Source of the DNA: an uncultured Eubacteriales bacterium
Lineage (GTDB): Bacteria > Bacillota > Clostridia > Monoglobales > Monoglobaceae
Direction: 5' to 3'
NCBI GenBank assembly: GCA_900545865.1
Contig: URAN01000053.1
Coordinates: 1 to 20,974, forward strand
DNA: 20,974 nucleotides
The position numbers and the translations under genes were made by a program. The notes beneath the pieces are model-generated. The model did no database searches. It had not been told where the DNA came from and saw nothing but the letters and a program-made list of their open reading frames with translations. Every line of letters begins with the position of its first letter. The first letter of the stretch is position 1. Below are positions 1-6,797 of this stretch, in pieces.

Positions 1-6
1 ACTATT

Positions 7-60
7 GCAATCTGTCGCAAGCTCTGCTCTTTGCAAGCAAAGCAGAAGCGTTGCTTCGAT
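7..60. repeat. Weak hairpins at the left edge
   Basis: The bases before the first gene hold two short hairpin-forming stretches: CTGC..TTTGC / GCAAA.GCAG around 24-44 with a two-base bulge, and GAAGC / GCTTC around 45-57 followed by a short T/A run. They could be the end of a terminator for a gene left of the window, or part of the same host repeat family seen at 3940-4430, which also carries GCTTGCAA-like strings. No convincing promoter is visible for the downstream regulator. Confidence 0.25.
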
Positions 61-135
61 TTAAAAATTTACAGGTGTGAATAAAACGAGAAATTTACAA
101 AAATGAAGTCGGATTTCATTAAGGAGTGTGGATAT

Positions 136-1116
136 ATGTCGCTCAAAGAGCTTGCGAAACGCGCCAATGTTTCGACCGCAACGGTATCAAAAGCCTTTTC
201 GGGCAGCAAGGACATCAGCGAAAAAACGCGCCGCCTTGTTTTCGATACGGCAAAGGATATGGGCATATTCGAAAAATATCATAAGGAACGAGCGTCAAAA
301 ATCGTTATAGCGATAATTTGTCCCGAGATATGCAGCGAATTCTATACCGATATAATTGATAATATTAACAAAAGCATAGAAAAGCATGGGGCAATGGCTG
401 TTGTGTCGATAAGCGGATTTGACGGTGACAGAGTGAACGAGCTTTTTAAATACCACGCATATATACAAAAGGCAGACGGTGTTATCGTTTTAAGCGGTGC
501 GAAAAGTATCGTGAATCCCGATAAGTTCCCCGTAATCGCATTCGGGTCATCAAATGATACGAATGAGGATTGTATAACCGTTGATATGCGCGGGGCTGTT
601 TTGTCCGCAGTTAAATATTTATCCGAAAACGGACATTCTAAAATTGCGTTTATCGGCGAAACGAACACTGCGTCTACGTTTGAGGAGTTCAAAGCAGCGA
701 TGAACACGCTTGGACTTGAAATTGACGAGAATCTTATATACAACGGCACGGAACGATTCGAGGACGCGGGGGTGGCGGGAATGACGCGTATGTTCAACAG
801 CGGCAATATTCCGACGGCTGTTTTTGCGGCATACGATTATATCGCAATAGGCGCAATAAAATGTATAAACGCGCGTGGACTTAAAGTTCCCGATGATATT
901 TCCGTCATAGGAATGGATGATACATATTCGGCGGCACAGATGAACATTCCGCTCACCTCAATCGCAAAGTCGCCCGACGGCTATGACAGGGCGGTTGAAA
1001 TGCTTATGCGTAAAATAAACAACAAATATATTTCGTTCAAAGGCGGTGAACCGTATAAGGCAAGGCTTGTGAAACGCAAGAGCGTAAAGAATATCAAGCC
1101 GAAAAAAGATGGGTAA
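136..1116 (+). CDS. LacI/GalR-family transcriptional regulator
   Basis: A 326-residue DNA-binding repressor of the LacI/GalR type. Residues 1-45 form the helix-turn-helix, with the family signature SLKELAKRANVSTATVSKAF. The rest is a periplasmic-binding-protein-like sensor core, with recognisable strand/loop segments such as ADGVIVLSG, HSKIAFIG, PTAVFAAYDYIAIGAI and DDISVIGMDD. The start is set at the ATG at 136 because AAGGAG at 121-126 is correctly spaced. An earlier in-frame ATG at 103 would add 11 unrelated residues. The hinge is unusual: the normal LGYxPNxxAR is replaced by MGIFEKYHKERASK, so contacts made by the canonical hinge helix may differ. No metabolic genes flank it, so its ligand and targets cannot be inferred. 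Family assignment is secure. Confidence 0.93.
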   Translation: MSLKELAKRANVSTATVSKAFSGSKDISEKTRRLVFDTAKDMGIFEKYHKERASKIVIAIICPEICSEFYTDIIDNINKSIEKHGAMAVVSISGFDGDRVNELFKYHAYIQKADGVIVLSGAKSIVNPDKFPVIAFGSSNDTNEDCITVDMRGAVLSAVKYLSENGHSKIAFIGETNTASTFEEFKAAMNTLGLEIDENLIYNGTERFEDAGVAGMTRMFNSGNIPTAVFAAYDYIAIGAIKCINARGLKVPDDISVIGMDDTYSAAQMNIPLTSIAKSPDGYDRAVEMLMRKINNKYISFKGGEPYKARLVKRKSVKNIKPKKDG

Positions 1117-1181
1117 TTTCGGTGAAAATAATGCTAAATGAATGAATTTTTGATAATATTGTAAAACACGGGCAAATTGGC

Positions 1182-1210
1182 TTGACTTTTTGCGTTTGTT
1201 CATATATAAT
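1182..1210 (+). promoter_or_regulatory. Sigma-A type promoter of thrS
   Basis: TTGACT at 1182-1187 and TATAAT at 1205-1210 are separated by exactly 17 bases, close to the vegetative consensus. Transcription would start near 1217, leaving a leader of about 30 nt before the thrS ATG. That is too short for a T-box antiterminator, the usual control of clostridial aminoacyl-tRNA synthetase genes. Confidence 0.8.
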
Positions 1211-1245
1211 ATGTTTATGGCTATACGAAAGGAATTGATTATCTA

Positions 1246-3000
1246 ATGAAAGCATTATTCAGCAACGGTGCCGTAAATGAGGTTGAGAACGACATTTCCA
1301 TTGTTCGTCATACCTGTTCGCACGTTTTGGCACAGGCGGTAAAGCGCCTGTATCCGAATGCCAAGCTTGCTATCGGCCCGTCTATTGACAGCGGATTTTA
1401 TTATGATTTCGATATAGAGGGCGGATTTACCTCTGAGGATTTGACCGCGCTTGAATCGGAAATGAAAAAGATTATTAAAGAAAACCTTAAAATTACAACC
1501 TTTACAAAACCGAGGGAAGACGCGATTGCGTTTATGAAAGAAAAAGATGAACCCTATAAGGTTGAATTGATTGAGGACTTACCCGAGGACGCATCGATCA
1601 GCTTTTATCAACAGGGTGATTTTGTTGATTTGTGCGCAGGTCCGCATATTTTATACACAAAGGGAATAAAGGCGTTTAAGCTTACGTCCGTTGCCGGTGC
1701 GTACTGGCGCGGTAACGAAAAGAACAAGATGCTTACAAGAATATACGGAACGGCGTTCTTTACAAAAGACGAACTCGCCGAATATTTGAATATGATAGAA
1801 GAGGCAAAAAAGCGCGACCACAGAAAGCTCGGACGCGAGCTCGGTATCTTCACAATGATGGACGAAGGCCCGGGATTCCCGTTCTTTTTGCCGAACGGAA
1901 TGGTGCTTAAAAATACCTTGATTGACTATTGGCGAAAGATTCACACACGTGAGGGATATGTTGAAATTTCAACACCAATGATGCTTAATCGTAAACTTTG
2001 GGAGACCTCGGGACACTGGGATCACTACAAAGAAAATATGTACACAACTGTTATTGACGATACGGATTTTGCCGTAAAGCCGATGAACTGTCCCGGCGGA
2101 ATGCTGGTTTATAAGTCCGAGCCGCATTCATACCGTGACCTGCCGCTTAGAATGGGCGAGCTTGGTCTTGTTCACCGTCACGAAAAATCGGGACAGCTGC
2201 ACGGGCTTATGCGTGTACGCTGTTTCACACAGGACGATGCGCACATCTTTATGACCCCCGAACAGATTCCTTCGGAGATAAAAGGCGTTATCAGCATTAT
2301 CGATGAGGTATACACGCTTTTCGGATTCAAGTATCACGTTGAGCTTTCCACGCGCCCCGAGGACAGTATGGGCAGTGATGAGGATTGGGAGACAGCAACA
2401 AACGGACTCAAATCTGCGCTTGATGACCTCGGCCTCGATTATATTGTCAACGAGGGGGACGGAGCGTTTTACGGTCCGAAAATCGATTTTCACCTGGAGG
2501 ACTCTCTCGGAAGAACGTGGCAGTGCGGAACGATTCAGCTTGATTTCCAATTGCCGATGCGCTTTAATGCGGAATATACGGGCGAGGACGGCGAAAAGCA
2601 TCAGCCGATAATGATACACCGCGTTGTTTTCGGTTCTATCGAAAGATTTATCGGAATTATTATCGAGCATTTTGCAGGTAAGTTCCCGACATGGCTTGCG
2701 CCCGTTCAGGTTAAGGTTTTGCCTGTTTCCGAAAAATCTCACGATTATGCGGCGTCTGTATACGAAAAGCTTAAAGCATCGGGTATCAGAGCCGAGATAG
2801 ACAACCGTGATGAAAAAATCGGTTATAAAATCAGAGAGGCACAGCTCAAAAAGATTCCGTATATGCTTATCCTTGGCGAAAACGAGAGCAGCACGGGATG
2901 CGTTTCCGTCCGCAGCAGGGATAACGGAGATTTGGGCAGCAATAATCTTGATGACTTTATCAAAGACATAAAAGCCGAAATCGAAAGCAAAGGAAAATAA
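1246..3000 (+). CDS. thrS: Threonyl-tRNA synthetase, TGS-less form
   Basis: A class II synthetase that charges tRNA-Thr with threonine in the cytosol. It is 584 residues, about 55-60 shorter than the usual ~640. The missing part is the N-terminal TGS (N1) domain, since the protein starts almost directly in the editing domain. The editing site is intact: H22 and H26 (HTCSH), C130 and H134 (CAGPH). Catalytic-core zinc ligands C282 (MNCPGG), H333 (DDAH) and H458 (MIHR) are present, as are motif 2 (HRHE, R311) and motif 3 (GSIERFIG, R466). The C-terminal anticodon-binding domain spans about 485-580. An AAAGGA ribosome site lies 12 bases upstream of the ATG, and an in-frame stop at 1207-1209 rules out an upstream extension that could encode TGS. 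Confidence 0.97.
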   Translation: MKALFSNGAVNEVENDISIVRHTCSHVLAQAVKRLYPNAKLAIGPSIDSGFYYDFDIEGGFTSEDLTALESEMKKIIKENLKITTFTKPREDAIAFMKEKDEPYKVELIEDLPEDASISFYQQGDFVDLCAGPHILYTKGIKAFKLTSVAGAYWRGNEKNKMLTRIYGTAFFTKDELAEYLNMIEEAKKRDHRKLGRELGIFTMMDEGPGFPFFLPNGMVLKNTLIDYWRKIHTREGYVEISTPMMLNRKLWETSGHWDHYKENMYTTVIDDTDFAVKPMNCPGGMLVYKSEPHSYRDLPLRMGELGLVHRHEKSGQLHGLMRVRCFTQDDAHIFMTPEQIPSEIKGVISIIDEVYTLFGFKYHVELSTRPEDSMGSDEDWETATNGLKSALDDLGLDYIVNEGDGAFYGPKIDFHLEDSLGRTWQCGTIQLDFQLPMRFNAEYTGEDGEKHQPIMIHRVVFGSIERFIGIIIEHFAGKFPTWLAPVQVKVLPVSEKSHDYAASVYEKLKASGIRAEIDNRDEKIGYKIREAQLKKIPYMLILGENESSTGCVSVRSRDNGDLGSNNLDDFIKDIKAEIESKGK

Positions 3001-3013
3001 AATTTAAAAAATC

Positions 3014-3082
3014 AATCACCTCAACATTCAGAATTCGTTGTATAAAATTTCCGATACAACCAATACTATTGTTGAGGTGATT
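3014..3082 (+). promoter_or_regulatory. Inverted repeat covering the M23 gene ribosome site
   Basis: AATCACCTCAAC (3014-3025) is a perfect 12-bp complement of GTTGAGGTGATT (3071-3082). The second arm contains the GAGGTGA Shine-Dalgarno (3074-3080) of the gene starting at 3086. Inside the loop is another perfect hairpin, GTTGTAT (3037-3043) with ATACAAC (3054-3060). In RNA the outer stem would hide the ribosome site. The right arm is followed by a short T run, so weak termination after thrS is an alternative role. Confidence 0.6.
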
Positions 3083-3085
3083 TTT

Positions 3086-3928
3086 GTGAATGAAAAAAAT
3101 AATAAAAAAAGCAATTCTGTTTTGAACCAAAAGAATCTTACCGTTATCGGGATAACCGCGGTCGCTGTTGTTCTTTTTGCGATGATTATGACTTACATTA
3201 TGCCGAAATCAACCGAGAACGATAAGGGTTTTGACAGCAAGGCGTGGAAAGAGGCGGTCTCAGAGGCGGATAAAAACGATGTTTATCAATCTTCCGATGA
3301 TTCCGACGATTATAATCGTGCAGCAAAGCCGACAACGGCAGAGGCTTTGCCGACTCAAAGCGAACAAGCAAAAGCCGAACCTAAATCGTCCGATAATGCG
3401 ACTTCTGATATGAATTCGGAGAGTGAAAGCACAAAGACGGAAGATGTCAAAGACAATGAGCAAGCGCAAACGAGACAGAGCGGCGATAAAATAATTATGC
3501 AGCAGCCGGTGTCAGGTGCGGTGCTGAACGATTATTCGGGCGATAATCTTGTTTATTCAAAGACGATGCAGGATTGGAGAACGCATAACGGCATTGACTT
3601 TGCGGCGAACGAGGGCGATGATGTTCTTGCAGCGGCAGACGGAACGGTTGAGGCGATAACCGACAACGGTATGTTCGGAAAGACGATAATTATTTTGCAC
3701 GACGGCGGAATAAGGTCTATATATTCGAATCTGGCTGAGGATGCCGCCGTTGCTGTCGGTGATAATGTTTTGAGCGGTTCGGTCATCGGTAAGGTCGGGA
3801 ACTCCGCAGCTGCGGAAGTGACCGAAAATTCGCATTTGCATTTTGAGGTCAGCGTAAACGAAGAATCCGTAAATCCGCACGATTATCTGGCTGTTCCGCA
3901 AACCGATTCACCGGATGTTCAGGAGTAA
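3086..3928 (+). CDS. Membrane-anchored M23 metallopeptidase, SpoIIQ-like
   Basis: A 280-residue protein with a short basic N-terminus, one membrane segment at about 19-39, a long acidic Ser/Asp/Glu linker (about 45-135) and a LytM/M23 peptidoglycan-endopeptidase domain (about 140-270). The zinc and catalytic residues are all present: H167 and D171 (HNGID), and H250 and H252 (HLH in HLHFEV). The GTG start at 3086 follows GAGGTGA with 5-base spacing. The longer open frame from 3038 would run through the leader hairpin and is unlikely. Length, topology and the phrase DWRTHNGIDFAA resemble SpoIIQ, the forespore-side partner of the SpoIIIA channel in sporulation. Other membrane-bound M23 factors cannot be excluded. 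It lies 85 nt after thrS on the same strand. Confidence 0.85.
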   Translation: MNEKNNKKSNSVLNQKNLTVIGITAVAVVLFAMIMTYIMPKSTENDKGFDSKAWKEAVSEADKNDVYQSSDDSDDYNRAAKPTTAEALPTQSEQAKAEPKSSDNATSDMNSESESTKTEDVKDNEQAQTRQSGDKIIMQQPVSGAVLNDYSGDNLVYSKTMQDWRTHNGIDFAANEGDDVLAAADGTVEAITDNGMFGKTIIILHDGGIRSIYSNLAEDAAVAVGDNVLSGSVIGKVGNSAAAEVTENSHLHFEVSVNEESVNPHDYLAVPQTDSPDVQE

Positions 3929-3939
3929 ACAAAATAAGT

Positions 3940-3996
3940 GTGAGAGCGCTTGCAAATAAGCAATCGATATAAACGTGACTTTTTGCGAATAATGGG
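3940..3996. repeat. Host intergenic repeat, unit A copy 1
   Basis: This starts GTGAGAGCGCTTGCAA and ends near ACTTTTTGCGAATAATGGG. The same opening and the TTTTTGCGAA string, at the same distance, recur at 4281-4339, so this is one of two diverged copies of a unit of about 58 bp. It lies just after the M23 gene in gene-free host DNA. Confidence 0.6.
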
Positions 3997-4048
3997 AACA
4001 TTTAACTGAAATTTTAGTGAATAGTGAAGCCGGAATAAGAAAAAATAT

Positions 4049-4079
4049 AATCGGTGAACCGTTTGGTTTGCCGATTTTT
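4049..4079 (+). terminator. Candidate rho-independent terminator after M23 gene
   Basis: AATCGGTGAACC (4049-4060), loop GTTT, then GGTTTGCCGATT (4065-4076) form a 12-bp stem with two G-U wobbles, and TTT continues the run of T. It lies 120 bp beyond the M23 stop codon and is the first good plus-strand terminator after thrS and the M23 gene. The T run is short, so termination may be partial. Confidence 0.5.
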
Positions 4080-4117
4080 GGTGCAAGTGTTCTTACAGGA
4101 TTTAGTGAAAAACATAG

Positions 4118-4200
4118 TAAAATTAAGGATTACAGAGCCACAAGGCGCAATATACTTCAGCAAAACCCTAAAGGTTTTGCTGAATGGAGGAGAAATGACA
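4118..4200. repeat. Host intergenic repeat, unit B copy 1, with perfect hairpin
   Basis: The string CACAAGGCGCAATA is followed by a perfect 12-bp hairpin, TTCAGCAAAACC (4156-4167), loop CTAAA, GGTTTTGCTGAA (4173-4184), then TGGAGGAGAAATGA. A diverged copy with a compensated hairpin lies at 4354-4430. The open frame through this unit (4017-4211) gives a peptide similar to one through copy 2, but I read that as repeat similarity, not a gene. Confidence 0.6.
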
Positions 4201-4241
4201 AAGCAAAGTGAAAGCTGAGCTATAGAGATATTTGTGCCGAA

Positions 4242-4339
4242 AGCACTCTCGCAAAAAGGTGGTAGCGACAGCGAACCGTCGTGAGAGCGCTTGCAAGAGA
4301 ACAGATGAGCCGAGCGTGCCTTTTTGCGAAAAAATGCGG
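4242..4339. repeat. Host intergenic repeat, unit A copy 2, with long-range hairpin
   Basis: AAGCACTCTCGC (4242-4253) pairs with GTGAGAGCGCTT (4281-4292) at 11 of 12 positions, one of them a wobble. The right arm opens the second copy of unit A (4281-4339), which matches 3940-3996 in its first 16 bases and in its TTTTTGCGAA string. The left arm has no counterpart at copy 1. Confidence 0.5.
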
Positions 4340-4353
4340 CAAGACAAAAGACT

Positions 4354-4430
4354 CAAAAATTATAGTGCCGCAAGGCGCAATAGGGTTCCCGCAAAACCCA
4401 ATAGGTTTTGTGGGATGAAGGATGAACAGT
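4354..4430. repeat. Host intergenic repeat, unit B copy 2, with hairpin
   Basis: GCCGCAAGGCGCAATA is followed by CCCGCAAAACC (4388-4398), loop CAATA, GGTTTTGTGGG (4404-4414). This is an 11-bp stem with one wobble whose centre (GCAAAACC / GGTTTTG) matches the copy at 4118-4200, while the outer base pairs differ. Outer pairs that change yet still pair suggest selection for the folded form. Confidence 0.6.
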
Positions 4431-4454
4431 GAAGCGTGTGACCGATTTTTTATG

Positions 4455-4485
4455 AAAAAAATCGGAACAAGCGAAACTTGTTCCG
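4455..4485 (-). terminator. Rho-independent terminator of the minus-strand tRNA
   Basis: Read on the minus strand: CGGAACAAG, loop TTTCG, CTTGTTCCG, then A and seven T (4462 down to 4455). This is a perfect 9-bp stem with a U tract. It begins three bases after the CCA end of the tRNA fragment at 4489-4516, so it is the transcription terminator of that tRNA gene, left on the chromosomal side of the phage junction. Confidence 0.85.
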
Positions 4486-4488
4486 ACG

Positions 4489-4516
4489 TGGTCGGGGCGA
4501 CAGGATTCGAACCTGT
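4489..4516 (-). other. 3' fragment of a tRNA gene (probably tRNA-Pro): prophage attachment site
   Basis: On the minus strand this reads as a complete T-arm (stem ACAGG / CCTGT, loop TTCGAAT), the acceptor 3' strand CGCCCCG, discriminator A and encoded CCA. The implied 5' acceptor strand CGGGGCG with an A discriminator fits bacterial tRNA-Pro. No D-arm, anticodon arm or 5' acceptor lies in the next 100 bases to the right, so the gene is only a 3' remnant. Phage genes begin right after it. Integration into a tRNA 3' end regenerates the tRNA at the far end of the prophage and leaves such a remnant here. The exact attachment core cannot be set without the other end. Confidence 0.8.
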
Positions 4517-4549
4517 TAGAAATATTGGTATTTCAATGTCTATTGCGTT

Positions 4550-4571
4550 TTGACAACTACTTGACAACTCG
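4550..4571. repeat. Tandem 11-bp repeat, possible integrase arm sites
   Basis: TTGACAACTAC (4550-4560) is followed directly by TTGACAACTCG (4561-4571), nine of eleven bases identical. It lies 33 bp inside the prophage from the tRNA fragment. Closely spaced direct repeats beside an attachment core are typical arm-type sites for tyrosine recombinases. The role is inferred from position only, since no integrase gene is in the window. Confidence 0.45.
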
Positions 4572-4770
4572 ATTAGTTTTAGTTCGATACCATTATTTCA
4601 ATTAGCTTTGCGCTTATATTTTATGCTTTGTGATTTATTTTATGACATTGTATAAGTCGGTTTTTGCGGCTTTTACGGTGTCTTTTTTTGATTTTTAGGT
4701 CTAATTTGTATATATTTCACAATAAATATTTAGTTTACGTTTTTAAATTTCTTATATTATGACGTTAAAG

Positions 4771-4803
4771 TTGTCCGTTTTGTCCGTTTTTTTCAGATAT
4801 ACT
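4771..4803 (+). promoter_or_regulatory. Possible activator-dependent promoter of the packaging operon
   Basis: TTGTCCGTT occurs twice in exact tandem (4771-4779 and 4780-4788), followed 9 bases later by a -10-like TATACT (4798-4803). No correctly spaced -35 exists, which would fit a phage late promoter where an activator binds the repeats. An alternative conventional candidate in the same AT-rich stretch is TTGATT (4688-4693) with TATATT (4711-4716), spaced by 17. Both are weak evidence in AT-rich DNA. I see no gene in 4517-4907. Confidence 0.3.
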
Positions 4804-4850
4804 TGAAATCAGACAGGTAAATTTTTTTATTTGTTTATGCTTCCCTCCGA

Positions 4851-4880
4851 CGTTCGGGCGGTTTTCTGACTGCCCGGACG
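4851..4880 (+). other. Hairpin in the leader of the terminase operon
   Basis: CGTTCGGGCGG (4851-4861), loop TTTTCTGA, CTGCCCGGACG (4870-4880): an 11-bp GC-rich stem with two wobbles, in otherwise AT-rich DNA, 27 bases before the small-terminase ATG. It lacks a T run, so it is more likely an mRNA 5'-end stabiliser or leader structure than a terminator. Confidence 0.45.
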
Positions 4881-4907
4881 ATATAAATTCGATTGTGAGG
4901 TGATTTT

Positions 4908-5390
4908 ATGGCGAGAGGAAAGAAGCTTAAACCGCAGCAGGTTTATGACATTATGTCGAGCTGGGCGGTAACGGGAAACTTCGCGGAAACGTCAAGAGAA
5001 CTCGGCTATGCCGTTTCGACGGTGGAGGTCACCGTTAAAAAGAATAAGGACAAGGAAGAATTTATTGAACTTGTCAAACAAAAACGTGCCGATTTTTCAG
5101 CCAGAGCCGACAAGATTATTGACAAGGGACTTAGGTTGCTCGACAGGCAATTGAGTCGCGCAATCGACAGGGAAGATGAGATTGACGAGCTTATAGACGA
5201 AGTTTATAACGCCGATGAGGATGTTTTGAGCGACAGGGATAAGGACGAAACGGCAAGGCGGCTGTCGCGGCTTAAACTTGAAGATATTAAGGCTTTGACA
5301 ACCGCAATCGGTACGCTTTATGACAAAAAGGCATTGAGTGACGGCAAAGCGACATCAAACACAGAGGTAACATTTAAACTGCCTAAGTGA
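4908..5390 (+). CDS. terS: Terminase small subunit
   Basis: A 160-residue protein placed directly before the large terminase. The N-terminal third (about 8-45) reads as a helix-turn-helix, with KPQQVYDIM, FAETSRELGYAVSTVEVTVKK and a following charged helix. The middle is a long charged helical region rich in Asp, Glu and Arg (about 55-140), suited to ring assembly. Small terminases bind the packaging start site on phage DNA and regulate the large subunit. The ribosome site GAGGTGA (4897-4903) lies 4 bases before the ATG. Sequence alone is not strongly diagnostic in this fast-evolving family, and the call leans on position, size and the helix-turn-helix. Confidence 0.8.
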   Translation: MARGKKLKPQQVYDIMSSWAVTGNFAETSRELGYAVSTVEVTVKKNKDKEEFIELVKQKRADFSARADKIIDKGLRLLDRQLSRAIDREDEIDELIDEVYNADEDVLSDRDKDETARRLSRLKLEDIKALTTAIGTLYDKKALSDGKATSNTEVTFKLPK

Positions 5391-5394
5391 TTTG

Positions 5395-6744
5395 ATGAAT
5401 ATGCAAAATAGCACATTGGCTGACGGGATTTCGACGGCGAACCCGAAACAGCTTAAATTCTTTAAGGCGAATAACCGTTTTGTTGCATACGGCGGAGCGA
5501 GGGGCGGCGGCAAGTCGTGGGCGCTTCAACGCAAGATAACGATGCTTTGTATGTGGTATTCGGGTATCAAAATTTTACTTTTGCGCCGCACATACCCCGA
5601 GTTGCAGGAAAACCACATAAATACATTGTCGGCATTATTGAAAGGCGTTGCCGAATACAAGGCAACCGAAAAGACGTTTATCTTTATAAACGGCAGCCGT
5701 ATCAAATGCGGATACTGTAAGGCAGAGAGCGATGTCCTGCAATATCAGGGACAAGAATATGACATTATTTGTATAGATGAGGCAACACAATTCACCGAAT
5801 ACCAATTTGAAACGCTTACCGCTTGTATGCGCGGCGCGAACGACTTTCCCAAACGGATGTATTTGACATGTAACCCCGGGGGTGTAGGTCACGAATGGGT
5901 AAAGAGGTTATTTATATCAAGACGATACAAGCCGAGCGAAAAGCCTGAAGATTATGCTTTCGTACCGGCAACGGTTTTTGACAACACGGTTCTTTTGGAA
6001 AAAGACCCCGGATATGTAAATATGTTAAATAACCTATCCGACGGACTCAGAGAGGCGTGGCGCGACGGGAACTGGGATATGCTTGCGGGTCAGTATTTTT
6101 CGGAATTTGACAGGAGCGTTCACGTTATTGAGCCTTTTGAAATCCCCGAATATTGGCGCAGATACCGCACGATAGACTATGGACTTGACTGTTTGGCGTG
6201 TCTTTGGACGGCGGTGGACGAACTCGGCAATATTTATATTTATCGCGAATACGCCGAAGCGGATAAGATAATTTCGGTCGGCGGTGCGGATATTGTGAAT
6301 TTGTCGCAGGGTGAAAAGATTATGTATACGGTTGCGCCGTCTGACCTTTGGGCAAGGTCACAGGAGAGTGCAAAGACAAAGGCGGATTTATTCTATGAGG
6401 CGGGTTTGCCGCTTATCGAGGGAAGCCGTGACCGTGAAACGGGGTGGCTTGGGATAAAGAACCTCTTGCATATAACGGAAACGGATTCGGGCAGAGAGAG
6501 CAGACTTAAAATATTCAGCAACTGTTCGGAATTGATTGAGTGTCTGCCCGCCCTGCAACGCGACAGTAAGAAACCGACGGATTGTATGACAGAGCCGCAC
6601 AACATTACGCACTTGCCCGATGCGTTGAGGTATTTTGTTTTGCAATACATCACGCCGAGCAGGGCACCGCAGAAAAAGACGGAGTTACAGAAATACAGAG
6701 ATAAGCGGCTCGGGGGATTTAACAATGCGAGGAAAATATATTAG
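5395..6744 (+). CDS. terL: Terminase large subunit (packaging ATPase/nuclease)
   Basis: The motor that pumps DNA through the portal and cuts it at start and end of packaging; 449 residues. Walker A is GGARGGGKS (33-41), Walker B with catalytic glutamate is IICIDEA (124-130), and the coupling motif is LTCNPGG (157-163). The C-terminal RNase H-like nuclease has acidic residues at D262 (TIDYG) and in HLPDALRYF (about D409). The start is ATG 5395, four bases after the terS stop. An in-frame ATG at 5401 is also possible, and no strong ribosome site is seen, so translational coupling to terS is likely. Confidence 0.96.
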   Translation: MNMQNSTLADGISTANPKQLKFFKANNRFVAYGGARGGGKSWALQRKITMLCMWYSGIKILLLRRTYPELQENHINTLSALLKGVAEYKATEKTFIFINGSRIKCGYCKAESDVLQYQGQEYDIICIDEATQFTEYQFETLTACMRGANDFPKRMYLTCNPGGVGHEWVKRLFISRRYKPSEKPEDYAFVPATVFDNTVLLEKDPGYVNMLNNLSDGLREAWRDGNWDMLAGQYFSEFDRSVHVIEPFEIPEYWRRYRTIDYGLDCLACLWTAVDELGNIYIYREYAEADKIISVGGADIVNLSQGEKIMYTVAPSDLWARSQESAKTKADLFYEAGLPLIEGSRDRETGWLGIKNLLHITETDSGRESRLKIFSNCSELIECLPALQRDSKKPTDCMTEPHNITHLPDALRYFVLQYITPSRAPQKKTELQKYRDKRLGGFNNARKIY

Positions 6745-6752
6745 AGAGGAAT

Positions 6753-6770
6753 TAAAGGGCGTTCCCTTTA
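6753..6770 (+). other. Short hairpin after terL
   Basis: TAAAGGG (6753-6759), loop CGTT, CCCTTTA (6764-6770) form a perfect 7-bp hairpin 8 bases after the terL stop codon. The next T run (TTTTT, 6779-6783) is 8 bases away, so it is a poor terminator. It may protect the 3' end of the upstream message. Confidence 0.35.
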
Positions 6771-6797
6771 GAACCCTGTTTTTGGAAAACGGATTTG

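Noticed and set aside
1211..1245. T-box or other riboswitch before thrS
   Set aside because: The promoter leaves a leader of only about 30 nt, with no specifier loop, T-box sequence or terminator.
2128..2742. 204-codon open frame antisense to thrS
   Set aside because: It lies fully inside the thrS reading frame, has no ribosome site and no recognisable protein features. It is a codon-bias shadow.
4017..4432. Two short plus-strand open frames (4017-4211 and 4232-4432) with similar peptides
   Set aside because: Their similarity follows from the duplicated hairpin repeats at DNA level. There are no good ribosome sites, and the compensatory base changes favour structure over coding.
4220..4567. 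115-codon minus-strand open frame across the tRNA fragment
   Set aside because: It reads through the tRNA T-arm, its terminator and repeats. The NPVAPTTS-like string is the usual translation artefact of a tRNA 3' end.
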